From Parvicella tangerina (lineage in GTDB: Bacteria > Bacteroidota > Bacteroidia > Flavobacteriales_D > Parvicellaceae), in contig NZ_OU015584.1 in assembly GCF_907165195.1 (NCBI RefSeq), forward strand, positions 3,854,978 to 3,918,977: DNA of 64,000 nucleotides. The letters are read 5' to 3'. Positions 9,701 to 18,795 of the stretch are shown here, piece after piece. The notes under the pieces are model-generated. The model searched no databases. It was not told the DNA's origin and was given only the letters and a program-made list of their open reading frames with translations. Every line of letters starts with the position of its first letter. The stretch's first letter is position 1. Made by a program: the position numbers and the translations under genes.

Positions 9701-12098
9701 TAACAGGCACATCACATTCGTTGACAGGTTGCGTGTAAATAATGGTTTGCGACTTTGAAGCTGTACCAACATTGTTCGTTCCAGTAATTTCCAACACATT
9801 TGCTCCAAGTTGTAATGATGCATTAAAGGCAAACTTGTCGGTTACGGGATCGAACGTAAAGTTAGAAACTGCTTGTCCATTAAATTTAGCCGTAACACCT
9901 GTTACTGTTTCCACATGTTGAATTTCAGCGTTGACTACCTGATTAGCGGAAGTTGTGTTATGAGGGTTATTTGATGGATTGGTGATGTTAACTATAGGAG
10001 GCAACTGCTCAACTAGTTTGTGAATAATGATCTGCTCATCCATATCAGAGCCTACACTATTCGTTCCAGTTACCTTAAAGATGTTATTTCCATTGATCAG
10101 ATTAACATTAAAAGAGACCTCCTTCGTTACAGCGTTGTAGCTAAATGCAGTCGTATTCGTTCCATTTACATTTACCGTAATGTACTGCTTGCTGGTTACA
10201 TTCAGTACAGTAGCCTTTAAGGTTACATTATTTGCAGGACTCGAGTAAGGAGAAGTTGAAGGCACGATAAACTCTACAATTGGTTCTGGCATGATCTCAG
10301 AAGGATTGTAGATGATTGTGGTTGTTGCCGCATCTGATCCAAATTGATTGGTTCCTGTAATTTGCACTACGTTAGCTCCTACAATTAAATTCGCACTAAA
10401 TGAGATTTTCTTGGTCAGTGTGCTGTAAGTGAAATTAGTAACCGGATTCCCATTCACAAGAACGTTTATGTCTGAAGCTCCGTCTACGTAATGAACTGTT
10501 CCATTCACCACTTCAACTGGGCTATCCGTATTATAAGGATTTGTAGCAGGGGTTGTAATCTCCACGACTGGAGGTTGGATAGTCACTGGCTTCTCATAAT
10601 TGATGGTGACAGTCTCTATATCAGAACCAACCGAATTCACACCTTTAACGGTGATCACATTTTTACCAGGCTTAAGCGTCACTACAGAAGTGAGCACTTT
10701 GCTTGAAGTACTGTAGGTAAAGTTTGTTGTTTTTTGGTTATTGAATGTGAAGGTAATGTCATTCTTGCCAGACACATTAAGCACATTGGAAACCACGGTA
10801 AACTGTGGTTGGTTAACAGTCATACCGTTTTGAGCTGGATTCGTAAATGTCACAACAGGAGGAGGTAATTGGGTGAACTCCTCTTGCTCAAGAATAATGA
10901 TTCTGCTATCGTTATCAGACCCATAGGGGTTTGTTCCGGTAATTTCAAAAACATTACTTCCCGGGTACAAATAAACCTGAGCCGTAAACTCATCAGTTGA
11001 TGGGTTGAAAGAGAAGTTTGAAATATTTATTCCATTTTGTGTAAACTTCACACCACTTTGGGTTTCTACGTGGTAGATCTTCGCCTTGATGGTGTATGAA
11101 GTATTGTGAACGACCTTATTGTTTGTAGAAGGGTTGTAAATATTTACTAAAGGTTTATTATGCGTAACAGGCGGATCTGTTGGCACTACCGTTGTTGGTG
11201 TGGTTGTGCTTGGTGTCCATGGGTCTGGATCCGAATCAACTGTGTAAGTTGCTCCTCCACTAAGGATATTCCATCTGAAGAAAACTCCCGTATAGTGGTA
11301 TTTATCCATTACATTATCCTCCAGCATGTTTGCAGCTCCCCCATCAAACTCATCGCCAAGTAAATCATAAGCCAACTTATATTCAACTCCCATAGAGAAG
11401 CTTGGTCCAATCTGATATCCAAAACCTACACCCCATGAAGGCACTAACGAAAAACGAGTTTCTGATAGAGGCGTCTCAAAATCCTTATCACTGATATCCT
11501 TAACTTCTGCTGCGATCGCCTGAGCGTTCATCGATGTATCAACAGCGTTAATACCTGAGCTGCTCCCGCCATAGTAATTGTAGTGATCTCCTGTGAAGTC
11601 ACGGTAGTCAGCATCCACTTTGTTGAGGGTAGCTCCGATGCCTCCAAAACCGTAAAGGATAATACCTGTTCTTTCTCTTAATCGATTAAGTGTTAACACG
11701 GCCTCAAGCGAAAACTCGTGCAAATTCATTCTATAATTTCTAAAGCCAAATGAAGCTCCAGTTGTATCTCCTGTGAGTTCATAGCTAAATTCAGGGACAC
11801 CAGACCAGCCAGCATTATAGCTACCCAAATATCTACCACGAAGATCTAACGCAAAAAACGAACCTTCTTTCTCGTAAATGGATTTTCCAAGTGTCAAACC
11901 ACCACCAAAACCAGCATAGGGTTTGGTAAACTCATTAGAGCCCATGATCCCTTCTCTAGGTTGCCATGTAGCACCCATATTAAAACCAAGGTTCCAACCA
12001 TTGTCTCGTTCATAGTTCACAAACTTTGAACCTCCCTGAGCGTTACTTGTCAAGGCGCATCCTATCAATGCAAATAAAATGAGTAGCTGTTTTTTCAT
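6729..12098 (-). CDS. Giant secreted/outer-membrane protein: beta-barrel-like N-terminus, about 12 Ig-like repeats, Gly/Asn-rich linker, TPRs
   Basis: A 1789-residue protein. Residues 1-20 form a signal peptide (ending SNAQ). Residues about 25-280 look like a small outer-membrane beta-barrel domain (alternating aromatic strands, closing with GVFFRWNIL). From about 310 to 1440 there are about twelve Ig-like units of about 95 residues, each opening with a P-x-V-x-I-x-x-P pattern and closing with GTNxxGSD or NNCGTT. Then come a Gly/Asn/Asp-rich linker (about 1450-1545), two TPR-like helices pairs (YNSYIQQADSYYNKKMYDEAYNF and KADLYFKAGKYSTAKTYY), and a Lys/Ser/Thr/Gly tail with 12-residue GGSKTNTIKPxS repeats. 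No T9SS sorting domain is seen. A role in adhesion or cell-envelope organisation is plausible. It lies 87 bases downstream of lpxA and may be in the same transcript. Confidence 0.85.
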   Translation of the reverse strand: MKKQLLILFALIGCALTSNAQGGSKFVNYERDNGWNLGFNMGATWQPREGIMGSNEFTKPYAGFGGGLTLGKSIYEKEGSFFALDLRGRYLGSYNAGWSGVPEFSYELTGDTTGASFGFRNYRMNLHEFSLEAVLTLNRLRERTGIILYGFGGIGATLNKVDADYRDFTGDHYNYYGGSSSGINAVDTSMNAQAIAAEVKDISDKDFETPLSETRFSLVPSWGVGFGYQIGPSFSMGVEYKLAYDLLGDEFDGGAANMLEDNVMDKYHYTGVFFRWNILSGGATYTVDSDPDPWTPSTTTPTTVVPTDPPVTHNKPLVNIYNPSTNNKVVHNTSYTIKAKIYHVETQSGVKFTQNGINISNFSFNPSTDEFTAQVYLYPGSNVFEITGTNPYGSDNDSRIIILEQEEFTQLPPPVVTFTNPAQNGMTVNQPQFTVVSNVLNVSGKNDITFTFNNQKTTNFTYSTSSKVLTSVVTLKPGKNVITVKGVNSVGSDIETVTINYEKPVTIQPPVVEITTPATNPYNTDSPVEVVNGTVHYVDGASDINVLVNGNPVTNFTYSTLTKKISFSANLIVGANVVQITGTNQFGSDAATTTIIYNPSEIMPEPIVEFIVPSTSPYSSPANNVTLKATVLNVTSKQYITVNVNGTNTTAFSYNAVTKEVSFNVNLINGNNIFKVTGTNSVGSDMDEQIIIHKLVEQLPPIVNITNPSNNPHNTTSANQVVNAEIQHVETVTGVTAKFNGQAVSNFTFDPVTDKFAFNASLQLGANVLEITGTNNVGTASKSQTIIYTQPVNECDVPVIDLTQPTVQTKTVPGSGNSGNNLTINTSNSKGAIVGKIEGSSSLDFKINGVSSPGYNYNSKTGAFETFLHLEEGANNYQIIATNNCGTTIASVTYIYTPEEQPCDDPVISWAYPSATPFDFTGPSAISLSASVLGVTDVAKVNVKLNGQTTKFVFDANTGSLSIAGGLKVGTNNVEVTARNECGTTTSTVVINYTKPVAPPTVTITNPAVNPYMTFDGDLTAKASVTGVDGKSQIQVYLDGQSVANFSYNASAKQVSVPLNLSMGSHALKVTATNPAGSAMDETEINVQEQCVDPVINLSQPTSGSSASITFNTSNSKGAIVATIEHASNITFKVNGTPSSAYNYNPATGLFECFLHLNEGASTYSLSATNNCNVTTEKVVTINYTPKPVACNEPVITFTNPTTNPYTSNRAKGVTISATVTEVSNANQIVCTVNGSTVQHSFNNASNTVSFTTSLLEGNNPVVITATNNCGSTTEDITVVFDKPLPKPEVEITTPAQDPYTTSSSNVLVKANILNVSGQNAITMKVDGQEVTNFTYSYTSKVLTSNLTLDNGSHTVVISGTNSAGSDQDQTVIEVSIPVTPPEVSIGNVTGSTSTNPFTAPSCTGFNVTGVVSNANASEITYTVDGITVTNVRTNALSASVVQFAIPVTFVQAGQVVTVTVTATTPDGTDTQTVYVTCSGGSDDNEGNDNNDDGGSGTINPGGGYGTYTNGGSGGEGEGGEGNGNGNNGHGNNQDGVDSSNPGQGGGGPNGENDPSGNNDDEGGNSGSQMGTVNPQSQQQKEEQEKTEKYNSYIQQADSYYNKKMYDEAYNFYQKATSVKPAEKHPRNRMTAIESIKQQQEIDAAYDAKIKKADLYFKAGKYSTAKTYYKQALSVKPNSSYAKSKIAEIDAKLKEINDVKKPTNTVKPGNTIIKPTNTGGKTNSSGGSKTNTNSGGSKTNTIKPDSGGSKTNTIKPGSGGSKSTTPKSVKPKTPSKPKSVTPTKIGGGR
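6812..6927 (-). repeat. 36-bp tandem coding repeats (GGSKTNTIKPxS)
   Basis: Three imperfect copies of a 36-base unit encode the low-complexity C-terminal tail of the giant Ig-repeat protein. The near-identity at DNA level suggests recent slippage or recombination and possible copy-number variation between strains. Confidence 0.7.
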
Positions 12099-12185
12099 AA
12101 CGGTCCGTTTTAGGTGTAGTAGGGTTGATCACAACATTTGTGCCAATAACAAATCATTTCTGAATAATATCTAGTTTTGAACTTA

Positions 12186-12968
12186 TTAGCTTATTCCTCT
12201 CATAATCCCTTTACTTGAGCTTCTGATAAACTCAATAATTTTATTACGTTCTTCTGATTCTTCTAATTCTACCTCTGCAATCTCCATAGCTTTTGACATG
12301 TTGGTGTTTTGCACATAGATGATTCTATAGGTATCCTCGATATTTGCCACTTGCTCATCAGTGAAGCCTCTTCTTCTAAGACCAATCGCGTTTACCCCTA
12401 CATACGAAAGCGGCTCTCGTGCAGCTTTTACAAATGGAGGAACATTTTTCCGAACGGATGACATTCCAGCAACGAAGGCGTGATCACCAATTTTCACAAA
12501 CTGTTGGGTACCCACCATTCCCTCAATAACCACCCAGTCTCCGATGGTTATGTGACCAGCCAATTGCGTACTGTTAGCAATAATCACATTGTTTCCAATG
12601 ATACAATCGTGTGCTACATGCACATAGGCCATTAGTAAACAATTATCGCCAACCACCGTTTTCAGGCGATCAGCCGTGCCTTTGTGTATGGTTACACACT
12701 CACGAATAGTTGTGTTGTTTCCAATATGGGTAGTTGTGTACTCGCCCTTGTACTTGAGGTCTTGAGAAACTGCCGAAATAACAGCCCCAGGAAAAATTTT
12801 ACAGTTTTCCCCAATTCTCGCACCATCAAATATGGTAACATTTGGTCCTATCCACGTGTTATCACCAATTTCAACATCCCCATAAATGGTTGTGAACGGT
12901 TCAATAACCACGTTCTTTCCAATTTTTGCATCGGGGTGTATGTATCTTGGTAACGTATCGTTGTTCAT
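12186..12968 (-). CDS. lpxA: UDP-N-acetylglucosamine O-acyltransferase LpxA
   Basis: A 260-residue cytoplasmic enzyme that transfers a 3-hydroxyacyl chain from ACP to the 3-OH of UDP-GlcNAc, the first step of lipid A synthesis. It starts with left-handed beta-helix hexapeptide repeats (IHPDAKIGKNVVIEPFTTIYGDVEIGDN...). The catalytic His lies in AYVHVAHDC. The helical C-terminal domain has the family's RGFT...I..YR..Y pattern. Length matches the family (255-265). Its start overlaps the lpxC-fabZ stop by one base, so translation is coupled within the lpxD, lpxC-fabZ, lpxA operon. Confidence 0.97.
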   Translation of the reverse strand: MNNDTLPRYIHPDAKIGKNVVIEPFTTIYGDVEIGDNTWIGPNVTIFDGARIGENCKIFPGAVISAVSQDLKYKGEYTTTHIGNNTTIRECVTIHKGTADRLKTVVGDNCLLMAYVHVAHDCIIGNNVIIANSTQLAGHITIGDWVVIEGMVGTQQFVKIGDHAFVAGMSSVRKNVPPFVKAAREPLSYVGVNAIGLRRRGFTDEQVANIEDTYRIIYVQNTNMSKAMEIAEVELEESEERNKIIEFIRSSSKGIMRGIS

Positions 12969-14365
12969 TAGGCTTTATCTTTAATCACTTGTGCGAGCAT
13001 TTCAGCCTGCATCACTGGTTTTCCGTTTACATAGGCCGTACCTCCCATGTTCACCAAACCTCTTCTCATTGGGGATAAAAGTTTTAAGTCAAAGACCACT
13101 GTATCTCCTGGAATTACTTTTTGCTTAAACTTCACATTATCAATTTTCATGAAATAGGTAGAATAGTACTCTGGGTCTTCTACTTTACTCAGTGCGAATA
13201 TACCCCCAACCTGCGCCATTGCTTCAATCTGCAGAACTCCTGGCATAACTGGGTTTCCTGGGAAATGTCCAGTAAACTGAGGTTCGTTCATGGTAATATT
13301 CTTAACCCCAACAATTCCGTCATCTGTTATTTCCATGATCTTATCTACGAGCAAGAAAGGATAACGGTGGGGTAACATTCTTTCAATATCATTGATATTG
13401 TATAATGGTTCTTTATCAAGGTCAAACTTCTTCCCTTTTTTTGCTTGTTCCTTCATCAAGTTCTTGATGATCTTCGCGAAAGAGGTATTTCCAGAGTGAC
13501 CAGGTCTTGCCGCAAGAATATGACCTTTAATTGGTTTCCCAACAAGAGCCAGATCACCAATAATATCCAGCAATTTATGTCTTGCCGGCTCATTGATAAA
13601 CTTTAGTTTAATGTTGTTAAGGGTTCTTCCTTTCACTTTGTAGGTCTCATCCTCTTTTCCAAGTAATTTAGCCAGGGCATCGATTTCCTCTTGTGGGACA
13701 TTTTCTCGTTCAACAAGGACAATCGCATTGTCTACCTCACCTCCTTTAATCAGTCCTTGTTTGGCTAAAAACTCCAATTCTTTCAAGAACACAAATGTTC
13801 TGCAGGGTGAGATCTCCTTCTGAAACTCTCCGATTTCATACATTGAAGCGTGCTGCGTCCCTAAAACCTCTGAATTGTAATCCACCATTACCGTTATTCT
13901 AAAGTCTTCATACGGTATGGCCAACATTTCTACCCCCTTTTCAAGGCATTCAAATGGTTGGTTTTCGTCAAATTCAAAAAACTCACGATCGGCATCCTGC
14001 TCCTCCAAACCTATCTTTTCAATTTGTTCAACAAACTGAGCTGCGCTACCATCCATGATCGGAATCTCCTCGTTATCTATTTTTATCAAGGCGTTATCCA
14101 CCTGCATGCCGTATAGGGCAGCTAAAATATGTTCAGTGGTACAAACCTTAACCCCTTTCTTTTCAAGGGTTGTTCCTCGTTGTGTATCCGTCACTAAGTC
14201 TGCGTCTGCTGGAATAATTGGCTGATCATCCAAGTCAACTCTTTGAAATTTATATCCGAAATTTGCATCTGCAGGCTCCACGGTCATCTTAACCTTCTTA
14301 CCCGTGTGCAGCCCATGGCCTTCAAAGGAGATACTACCCTTCAGGGTATGTTGTTTAAGATTCAT
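12968..14365 (-). CDS. lpxC/fabZ: Bifunctional LpxC deacetylase / FabZ dehydratase
   Basis: A 465-residue fusion typical of Bacteroidota. Residues 1 to about 300 are UDP-3-O-acyl-N-acetylglucosamine deacetylase (the committed lipid A step), with zinc ligands in TTEHILAAL and [13 protein letters not shown] and the catalytic His in GHSGN. Residues about 315-465 are (3R)-hydroxyacyl-ACP dehydratase, with [14 protein letters not shown] and the active-site [20 protein letters not shown]. The fusion couples hydroxyacyl-ACP use in lipid A to fatty acid elongation. It overlaps lpxD by 11 bases upstream and lpxA by one base downstream. Confidence 0.97.
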   Translation of the reverse strand: MNLKQHTLKGSISFEGHGLHTGKKVKMTVEPADANFGYKFQRVDLDDQPIIPADADLVTDTQRGTTLEKKGVKVCTTEHILAALYGMQVDNALIKIDNEEIPIMDGSAAQFVEQIEKIGLEEQDADREFFEFDENQPFECLEKGVEMLAIPYEDFRITVMVDYNSEVLGTQHASMYEIGEFQKEISPCRTFVFLKELEFLAKQGLIKGGEVDNAIVLVERENVPQEEIDALAKLLGKEDETYKVKGRTLNNIKLKFINEPARHKLLDIIGDLALVGKPIKGHILAARPGHSGNTSFAKIIKNLMKEQAKKGKKFDLDKEPLYNINDIERMLPHRYPFLLVDKIMEITDDGIVGVKNITMNEPQFTGHFPGNPVMPGVLQIEAMAQVGGIFALSKVEDPEYYSTYFMKIDNVKFKQKVIPGDTVVFDLKLLSPMRRGLVNMGGTAYVNGKPVMQAEMLAQVIKDKA

Positions 14366-15395
14366 TCTTCTCTAATTTTTTTTGCAAATCTAAAATTTGT
14401 TCTCGAAGTTTTGGTAAGGAACGGAAAAGAACATAAGATCTTTTATAGTCACCAATATTAAACGCAGGAGAGCCTTGAACGATAGCATTTTCGTGAATAA
14501 TGTTCTGACCCACACCACTTTGAGCGGCTATTTTCACGCCATCTGCGAGTCGTATATGTCCAACAATTCCAACTTGTCCACCGATCATCATGTTCTTTCC
14601 TAATCGGGTAGATCCGGCAACCCCTGTTTGTGCTGCTATTACCGTGTTTTCTCCAATCTCCACATTATGGGCTATTTGAATGAGGTTGTCCAGTTTTACA
14701 CCTTTTCTGATGACCGTTGACCCCATAGTAGCTCGATCGATGGTGGTGTTGGAGCCTACCTCAACATAATCCTCCAAAACAACATTTCCGATTTGGGGAA
14801 CCTTTTGGTAGTTGTTTGCCGAGCTTGGAGCAAAGCCAAACCCATCTGAACCAATAATAGCTCCTGAATGGATGGTACAAGCCTTTCCTACAACACACTT
14901 ATGATAAACCTTTACGCCTGAAAACAAAGTAGATTCATCACCAATCACTGCGCCATCCCCAATGTAAACATGAGGATATATTTTCACATTTTTACCGATA
15001 GACACATTCTTTCCAATATATGCGAAAGCTCCCACGTAACAATCAGCTCCTAAACGAGCCGATTCATCCACAAATGAGGGTTCTTCTACACCCTTCTTAT
15101 CTTGACTTAATTGGTCATAATATCCAAGTAGTTTGGTCAGACACTGATAAGCGTCTTCCACTCTTATGAGAGTAAGAGAATCGGGCAAACCCTTTACTGG
15201 TTTAAATGTATCATTAACTAAAGCAATCGTTGCTCCTGTTGTATAGATAAACTCTTCGTACTTTGGATTTGCTAAAAAAGTGATGGTTCCCTGTTTGGCT
15301 TCTTCTATTTTAGCCATATCACGAACTATTGCCTTCTTATCCCCTTCAACACGCCCACCTAGTAACTGGGCAATTTGTTCTGCCGTAAATTCCAT
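14355..15395 (-). CDS. lpxD: UDP-3-O-(3-hydroxyacyl)glucosamine N-acyltransferase LpxD
   Basis: A 346-residue enzyme that adds the second hydroxyacyl chain in lipid A synthesis. The N-terminal uridine-binding LpxD domain (about 1-100, [17 protein letters not shown]) is followed by hexapeptide-repeat beta-helix coils (about 105-315). The catalytic His is in [12 protein letters not shown], and a C-terminal helix contacts ACP. Length is normal for the family. It is the first gene of the lpx trio and follows the SiaC-like gene by 8 bases, so it may be transcribed from upstream of the Sia-like module. Confidence 0.97.
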   Translation of the reverse strand: MEFTAEQIAQLLGGRVEGDKKAIVRDMAKIEEAKQGTITFLANPKYEEFIYTTGATIALVNDTFKPVKGLPDSLTLIRVEDAYQCLTKLLGYYDQLSQDKKGVEEPSFVDESARLGADCYVGAFAYIGKNVSIGKNVKIYPHVYIGDGAVIGDESTLFSGVKVYHKCVVGKACTIHSGAIIGSDGFGFAPSSANNYQKVPQIGNVVLEDYVEVGSNTTIDRATMGSTVIRKGVKLDNLIQIAHNVEIGENTVIAAQTGVAGSTRLGKNMMIGGQVGIVGHIRLADGVKIAAQSGVGQNIIHENAIVQGSPAFNIGDYKRSYVLFRSLPKLREQILDLQKKLEKNES

Positions 15396-15403
15396 GAATT
15401 TAT

Positions 15404-15808
15404 TTAGTCAACTTTTATGAAATTAAATTTGACACCAAGCATGTCTTCAAATTCTTCTCCGGATTCAAGCATATCCTCATCCATGGCATCGTAATACCAA
15501 TTCATTTCCAAGGTAACTCCATTAATATTTGCAATATCTCCAAGTTTAGAGATAATATCCATGAGGTATTTTGCAGATGATGAGTTAAAATACTCAAACT
15601 CGAAATTGCACTTAACGGTAATCTCTCCTCCTTGGTCTATCAGGAAAAAAAGTTGTTTCTCGTAGTTCTCCAACCAATCCAGAACTGGCAGGTAAAATGT
15701 TCTCACATCCTCTGGCCTCGAATCTCCTCTAAAGAGCAAAGAGTGCCCTTCATGATCCAGATTTAATTCTGGCGTGTTATCCGTTCCCTCTAAAACAATT
15801 TTTTCCAT
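15404..15808 (-). CDS. SiaC-family regulatory phosphoprotein (DUF1987)
   Basis: A 134-residue STAS-like protein. In Pseudomonas, SiaC is phosphorylated by SiaB, dephosphorylated by SiaA, and in its unphosphorylated form activates a diguanylate cyclase. The DUF1987 hallmarks are present: [19 protein letters not shown] and [15 protein letters not shown]. The Ser in FNSSS (about 76-78) sits where the phosphorylated residue of the family is expected. It is flanked by the SiaB-like kinase gene (13-base gap) and lpxD (8-base gap). No GGDEF diguanylate cyclase is in the window, so its output target must be elsewhere or different. Confidence 0.85.
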   Translation of the reverse strand: MEKIVLEGTDNTPELNLDHEGHSLLFRGDSRPEDVRTFYLPVLDWLENYEKQLFFLIDQGGEITVKCNFEFEYFNSSSAKYLMDIISKLGDIANINGVTLEMNWYYDAMDEDMLESGEEFEDMLGVKFNFIKVD

Positions 15809-15821
15809 AACAAACTAGTAG

Positions 15822-16367
15822 TTAAGCTTTTATTAAAATTTTCATGCTAAAAAAGTGCTTCGCATCCGTATAGTTCTCAAACTTATAATCCAGAATACTG
15901 CCTGATTTAATCGCGATATCGATCATGCCTAAACCTGCTCCTCCTCTATCGCTTACCTCAGCGCTTTGAATTTGCTCTCGGTATTTCTTCTTTAAAGAAC
16001 TTGCGTCCATGGCGTTTATTTCATCCAACATTGACTGAAGCGTCTTTACTTCGTTATCCAAAATTGAGTTTCCAATGGCCACCATATACCCATCATCCTT
16101 CTTAGATAAGATGAAAATCCCCTCGTTATTCCCAGGGACTTCACTTTCTCTTTTGGCAGAATGTTTATGAATATTTTCCAGACATTCAACCAGAACTTTA
16201 TATGTCTTTTTAGCAGCACGCATATTGGTAGTACTCTTATGCAATTGCTTTTTCACATCAGAAAGCAAGGTGTTTACCATACCGTAATTAAATTCTCCGT
16301 GAAATGCGTATAGGACATTTTCACTAGTCATCGTATTGAAAATCGATATTGCGTCTGCACTGTTCAT
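15822..16367 (-). CDS. SiaB-family protein kinase
   Basis: A 181-residue GHKL-type kinase resembling the SiaB family (anti-sigma-like serine kinases). The N-box-like VECLENIHKHS and G-box-like DRGGAGLGMIDIA form the ATP pocket. It is expected to phosphorylate the SiaC-like protein encoded immediately downstream. The SiaA-like phosphatase gene lies 12 bases upstream on the same strand, so the trio is an operon. It has no transmembrane segment and is cytoplasmic. Confidence 0.85.
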   Translation of the reverse strand: MNSADAISIFNTMTSENVLYAFHGEFNYGMVNTLLSDVKKQLHKSTTNMRAAKKTYKVLVECLENIHKHSAKRESEVPGNNEGIFILSKKDDGYMVAIGNSILDNEVKTLQSMLDEINAMDASSLKKKYREQIQSAEVSDRGGAGLGMIDIAIKSGSILDYKFENYTDAKHFFSMKILIKA

Positions 16368-16379
16368 TAGGTTGCTAAT

Positions 16380-18731
16380 TTACGATTTAATTTTTAATCC
16401 CCAGACGAGAACATCGTCTGTTTGATCTTTGCCTATTTTCCATTTGCTGAAAACCTTGTTAAGGTGCTTTAGTTTCTCATCTTGAGGTAGTTGATTAACA
16501 GTTGAGATTAATTCTCTAAAGGGTGGGTAGTAGAACTTTTTTCCTTTGGTTCCTCCTTTTTGATCAGGGAAACCATCGCTAAAGAAAACGACTTCGGTTT
16601 CCTTATTTATCTCTAAAGTACTTTTTTTAATGGCTTCTGCCGATATCTGATTTTGACCAAGGTGAATGCGTGTAGGCTTCATTTCCTGAAGTACGCCCTC
16701 AGTCACCAGATAAATAGCGGAGTGTGCTCCGCTAAATTGAAGACTAAGGTTTTGGTTGTCTTTGGAAATTCTGACTAAGGCAATATCTAACCCGTCTTTT
16801 ATGTGTTCGGAGTCGTCTGTGCTTTGCCTAAGTTTCTTGATGAGCTGATTGTTCAATTCCGCTAAAATCTCATCAGTTTCCGTATAGCGGTGAACTGCAT
16901 TCTCCAGTAAATTATAGCAAATCACACTCATTAATGCGCCAGGCACTCCGTGTCCGGTACAGTCTGCTCCGGCCAAATAAATATGAGCATCTGTCTCTTC
17001 AATAAAGTAAAAGTCTCCACTTACTCCATCTTTTGGGAGGTACTGTAAATAATACTCCTCAACATACCGAGATATCTTTGAGTGGTGGGGTAAAACGGCT
17101 TCCTGAATTCTTTTTGCGTAGTCAATACTCTCTGATAATTGATCATACAAACCAGAGAGTTTATCTCGCTGTTTGGTTATTTGCTGTTCTGCAATAACCA
17201 ACTCTGTTACTTCAGTATCTATGAGTATAAAATTGCTGATATCTCCATTTTCATTTAGTCGGGGCGTTAGGGTTGATTTGATATTTCTTTGCCGGTTGTC
17301 TTTATCTGTGTTAGACAAATAAAACTGTACTGTTTTCTTATCTCGCTTAGCCAACTCTACTTTACTTTTGAACTCCTCCGTTGGTGGATTATCGAATATG
17401 TTCTCCCCGTATTTTTCTTTGAATTCCTCTAATCCCAAGCCGTACTTTCGCTTATAGCTTTCATTGATCCACTCAACATTCCCTTCTCCATCTGTAATGA
17501 TCACTGTGTTCTCAATTTCTTTGGCGACCATTCCAAGTTGGTCAAGTTTTTTATTGGCAATTTTTTGTCGTCTGAAAGCGAGTAATAACAGAAACCCAAA
17601 GAGACCGACAACAACAAACCCTCCAATCATCACATTTTGCTTGAAGGCCTCATTTGCCAACTTCTGTTTGCTCTCCGCCTCAGAACGAGCCATCTCCAGA
17701 TCCTTTAACTTCATTTCCTGATCTTTGTTGGCATTGTCAAATTTTGCCTGCAGGCTTGAGATATCCTTCGTTTTTAAGTTTTTGATCGTATCATGCAGTG
17801 ACGTATATAGCTTATATTCAATCAACGCAAGTGCGTATTTTTGCTGAATCTCATAAAGTTTCGAAAGATTAAAATGTGTCTTTGCTTTTGCGACAACTGA
17901 TTTTGATTCATTGGCTAAGGTTAAAGCGAGGCTAAAGCTTTTATTTGCCTGGTTCAGATCATTTTTCAGGATATAGGATTCCCCCAAGTGATTATATAAC
18001 TGAGCGAGCAACATTTTGTTTGATGGTGCGACAAGTTTAATCGCTTTGTTAAACTCAACCACCGCTTCATTAATCTGAGAGACATCGTTGAAAAATACGC
18101 CCAAAGAAATGTGTGCTTTTATAATAGCTGAAGTGTCTTCATGATATTTTGCAATCTTTATGGCCTCGTTATAATTCTCCTTTGCATGTAGTGTATCCCC
18201 ATTAGAAAAATAACACTCCCCTAATTCGTTTGCAACTGAGAAGGATAACTGATAAAATTGCATGTCTGGCAACGTGTTTTTCGCTTTTTCGAACCAGCTA
18301 ACTGCTTGATTGTATTCACCGAGTTCCTTAAGGCAGAGTCCTCCCTGGTAATAACTGTTTGCCAACTTAAATACCTCTCCAGCTTTTTCGTAAACTTTTA
18401 CTGACTCTTCGAAATCACTCAATCCACTTTTAAAAGAACCATTGATATAGCCAATCATACCAAGATCGAACCACACATCACCAATAATTACTGGATCTCC
18501 TAGGTCTTCTGCCAGGTCAAGCGCTTGTGTCGTCAAGGATAAAGAAGAATCTGGATTACTTGCCCAAGTAAACTTAGACAATTCAAGCATTGCTTGTACT
18601 CTGTTAGACTTAGGCACTTCGATCTTTCCGAGGGCTACTTTTCTTAACGAATCCAAATAATTTGTTGCCCAGAATGAACAAGGTACCAATAGCATGGAAG
18701 CGACAAGGAACTGTCTGAGGGTAAGGGTCAT
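16380..18731 (-). CDS. TPR - transmembrane - PAS - PP2C/SpoIIE phosphatase (SiaA-like)
   Basis: About 783 residues from the ATG at 18731, which gives a proper signal peptide (LRQFLVASMLLVPCSFWA); a TTG 15 bases upstream was rejected. In order: TPR repeats in the periplasm (about 60-330), a coiled coil, one membrane span (VMIGGFVVVGLFGFLLLLAF, about 370-392), a PAS domain (about 400-510, ENTVIITDGEGNVEWIN), a short coiled coil, and a PP2C/SpoIIE domain (about 560-780) with GDFYF and ADCTGHGVPGALMS metal-site motifs. It should dephosphorylate the SiaC-like partner in response to a periplasmic or PAS-sensed signal. The TPR sensor replaces the HAMP-type input of Pseudomonas SiaA. Confidence 0.9.
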   Translation of the reverse strand: MTLTLRQFLVASMLLVPCSFWATNYLDSLRKVALGKIEVPKSNRVQAMLELSKFTWASNPDSSLSLTTQALDLAEDLGDPVIIGDVWFDLGMIGYINGSFKSGLSDFEESVKVYEKAGEVFKLANSYYQGGLCLKELGEYNQAVSWFEKAKNTLPDMQFYQLSFSVANELGECYFSNGDTLHAKENYNEAIKIAKYHEDTSAIIKAHISLGVFFNDVSQINEAVVEFNKAIKLVAPSNKMLLAQLYNHLGESYILKNDLNQANKSFSLALTLANESKSVVAKAKTHFNLSKLYEIQQKYALALIEYKLYTSLHDTIKNLKTKDISSLQAKFDNANKDQEMKLKDLEMARSEAESKQKLANEAFKQNVMIGGFVVVGLFGFLLLLAFRRQKIANKKLDQLGMVAKEIENTVIITDGEGNVEWINESYKRKYGLGLEEFKEKYGENIFDNPPTEEFKSKVELAKRDKKTVQFYLSNTDKDNRQRNIKSTLTPRLNENGDISNFILIDTEVTELVIAEQQITKQRDKLSGLYDQLSESIDYAKRIQEAVLPHHSKISRYVEEYYLQYLPKDGVSGDFYFIEETDAHIYLAGADCTGHGVPGALMSVICYNLLENAVHRYTETDEILAELNNQLIKKLRQSTDDSEHIKDGLDIALVRISKDNQNLSLQFSGAHSAIYLVTEGVLQEMKPTRIHLGQNQISAEAIKKSTLEINKETEVVFFSDGFPDQKGGTKGKKFYYPPFRELISTVNQLPQDEKLKHLNKVFSKWKIGKDQTDDVLVWGLKIKS

Positions 18732-18795
18732 CTGAGTGAAATTCAACTATCATACAAATATAGTCGAATTTACTTCAAAGTCAAGGAGATAAGGA

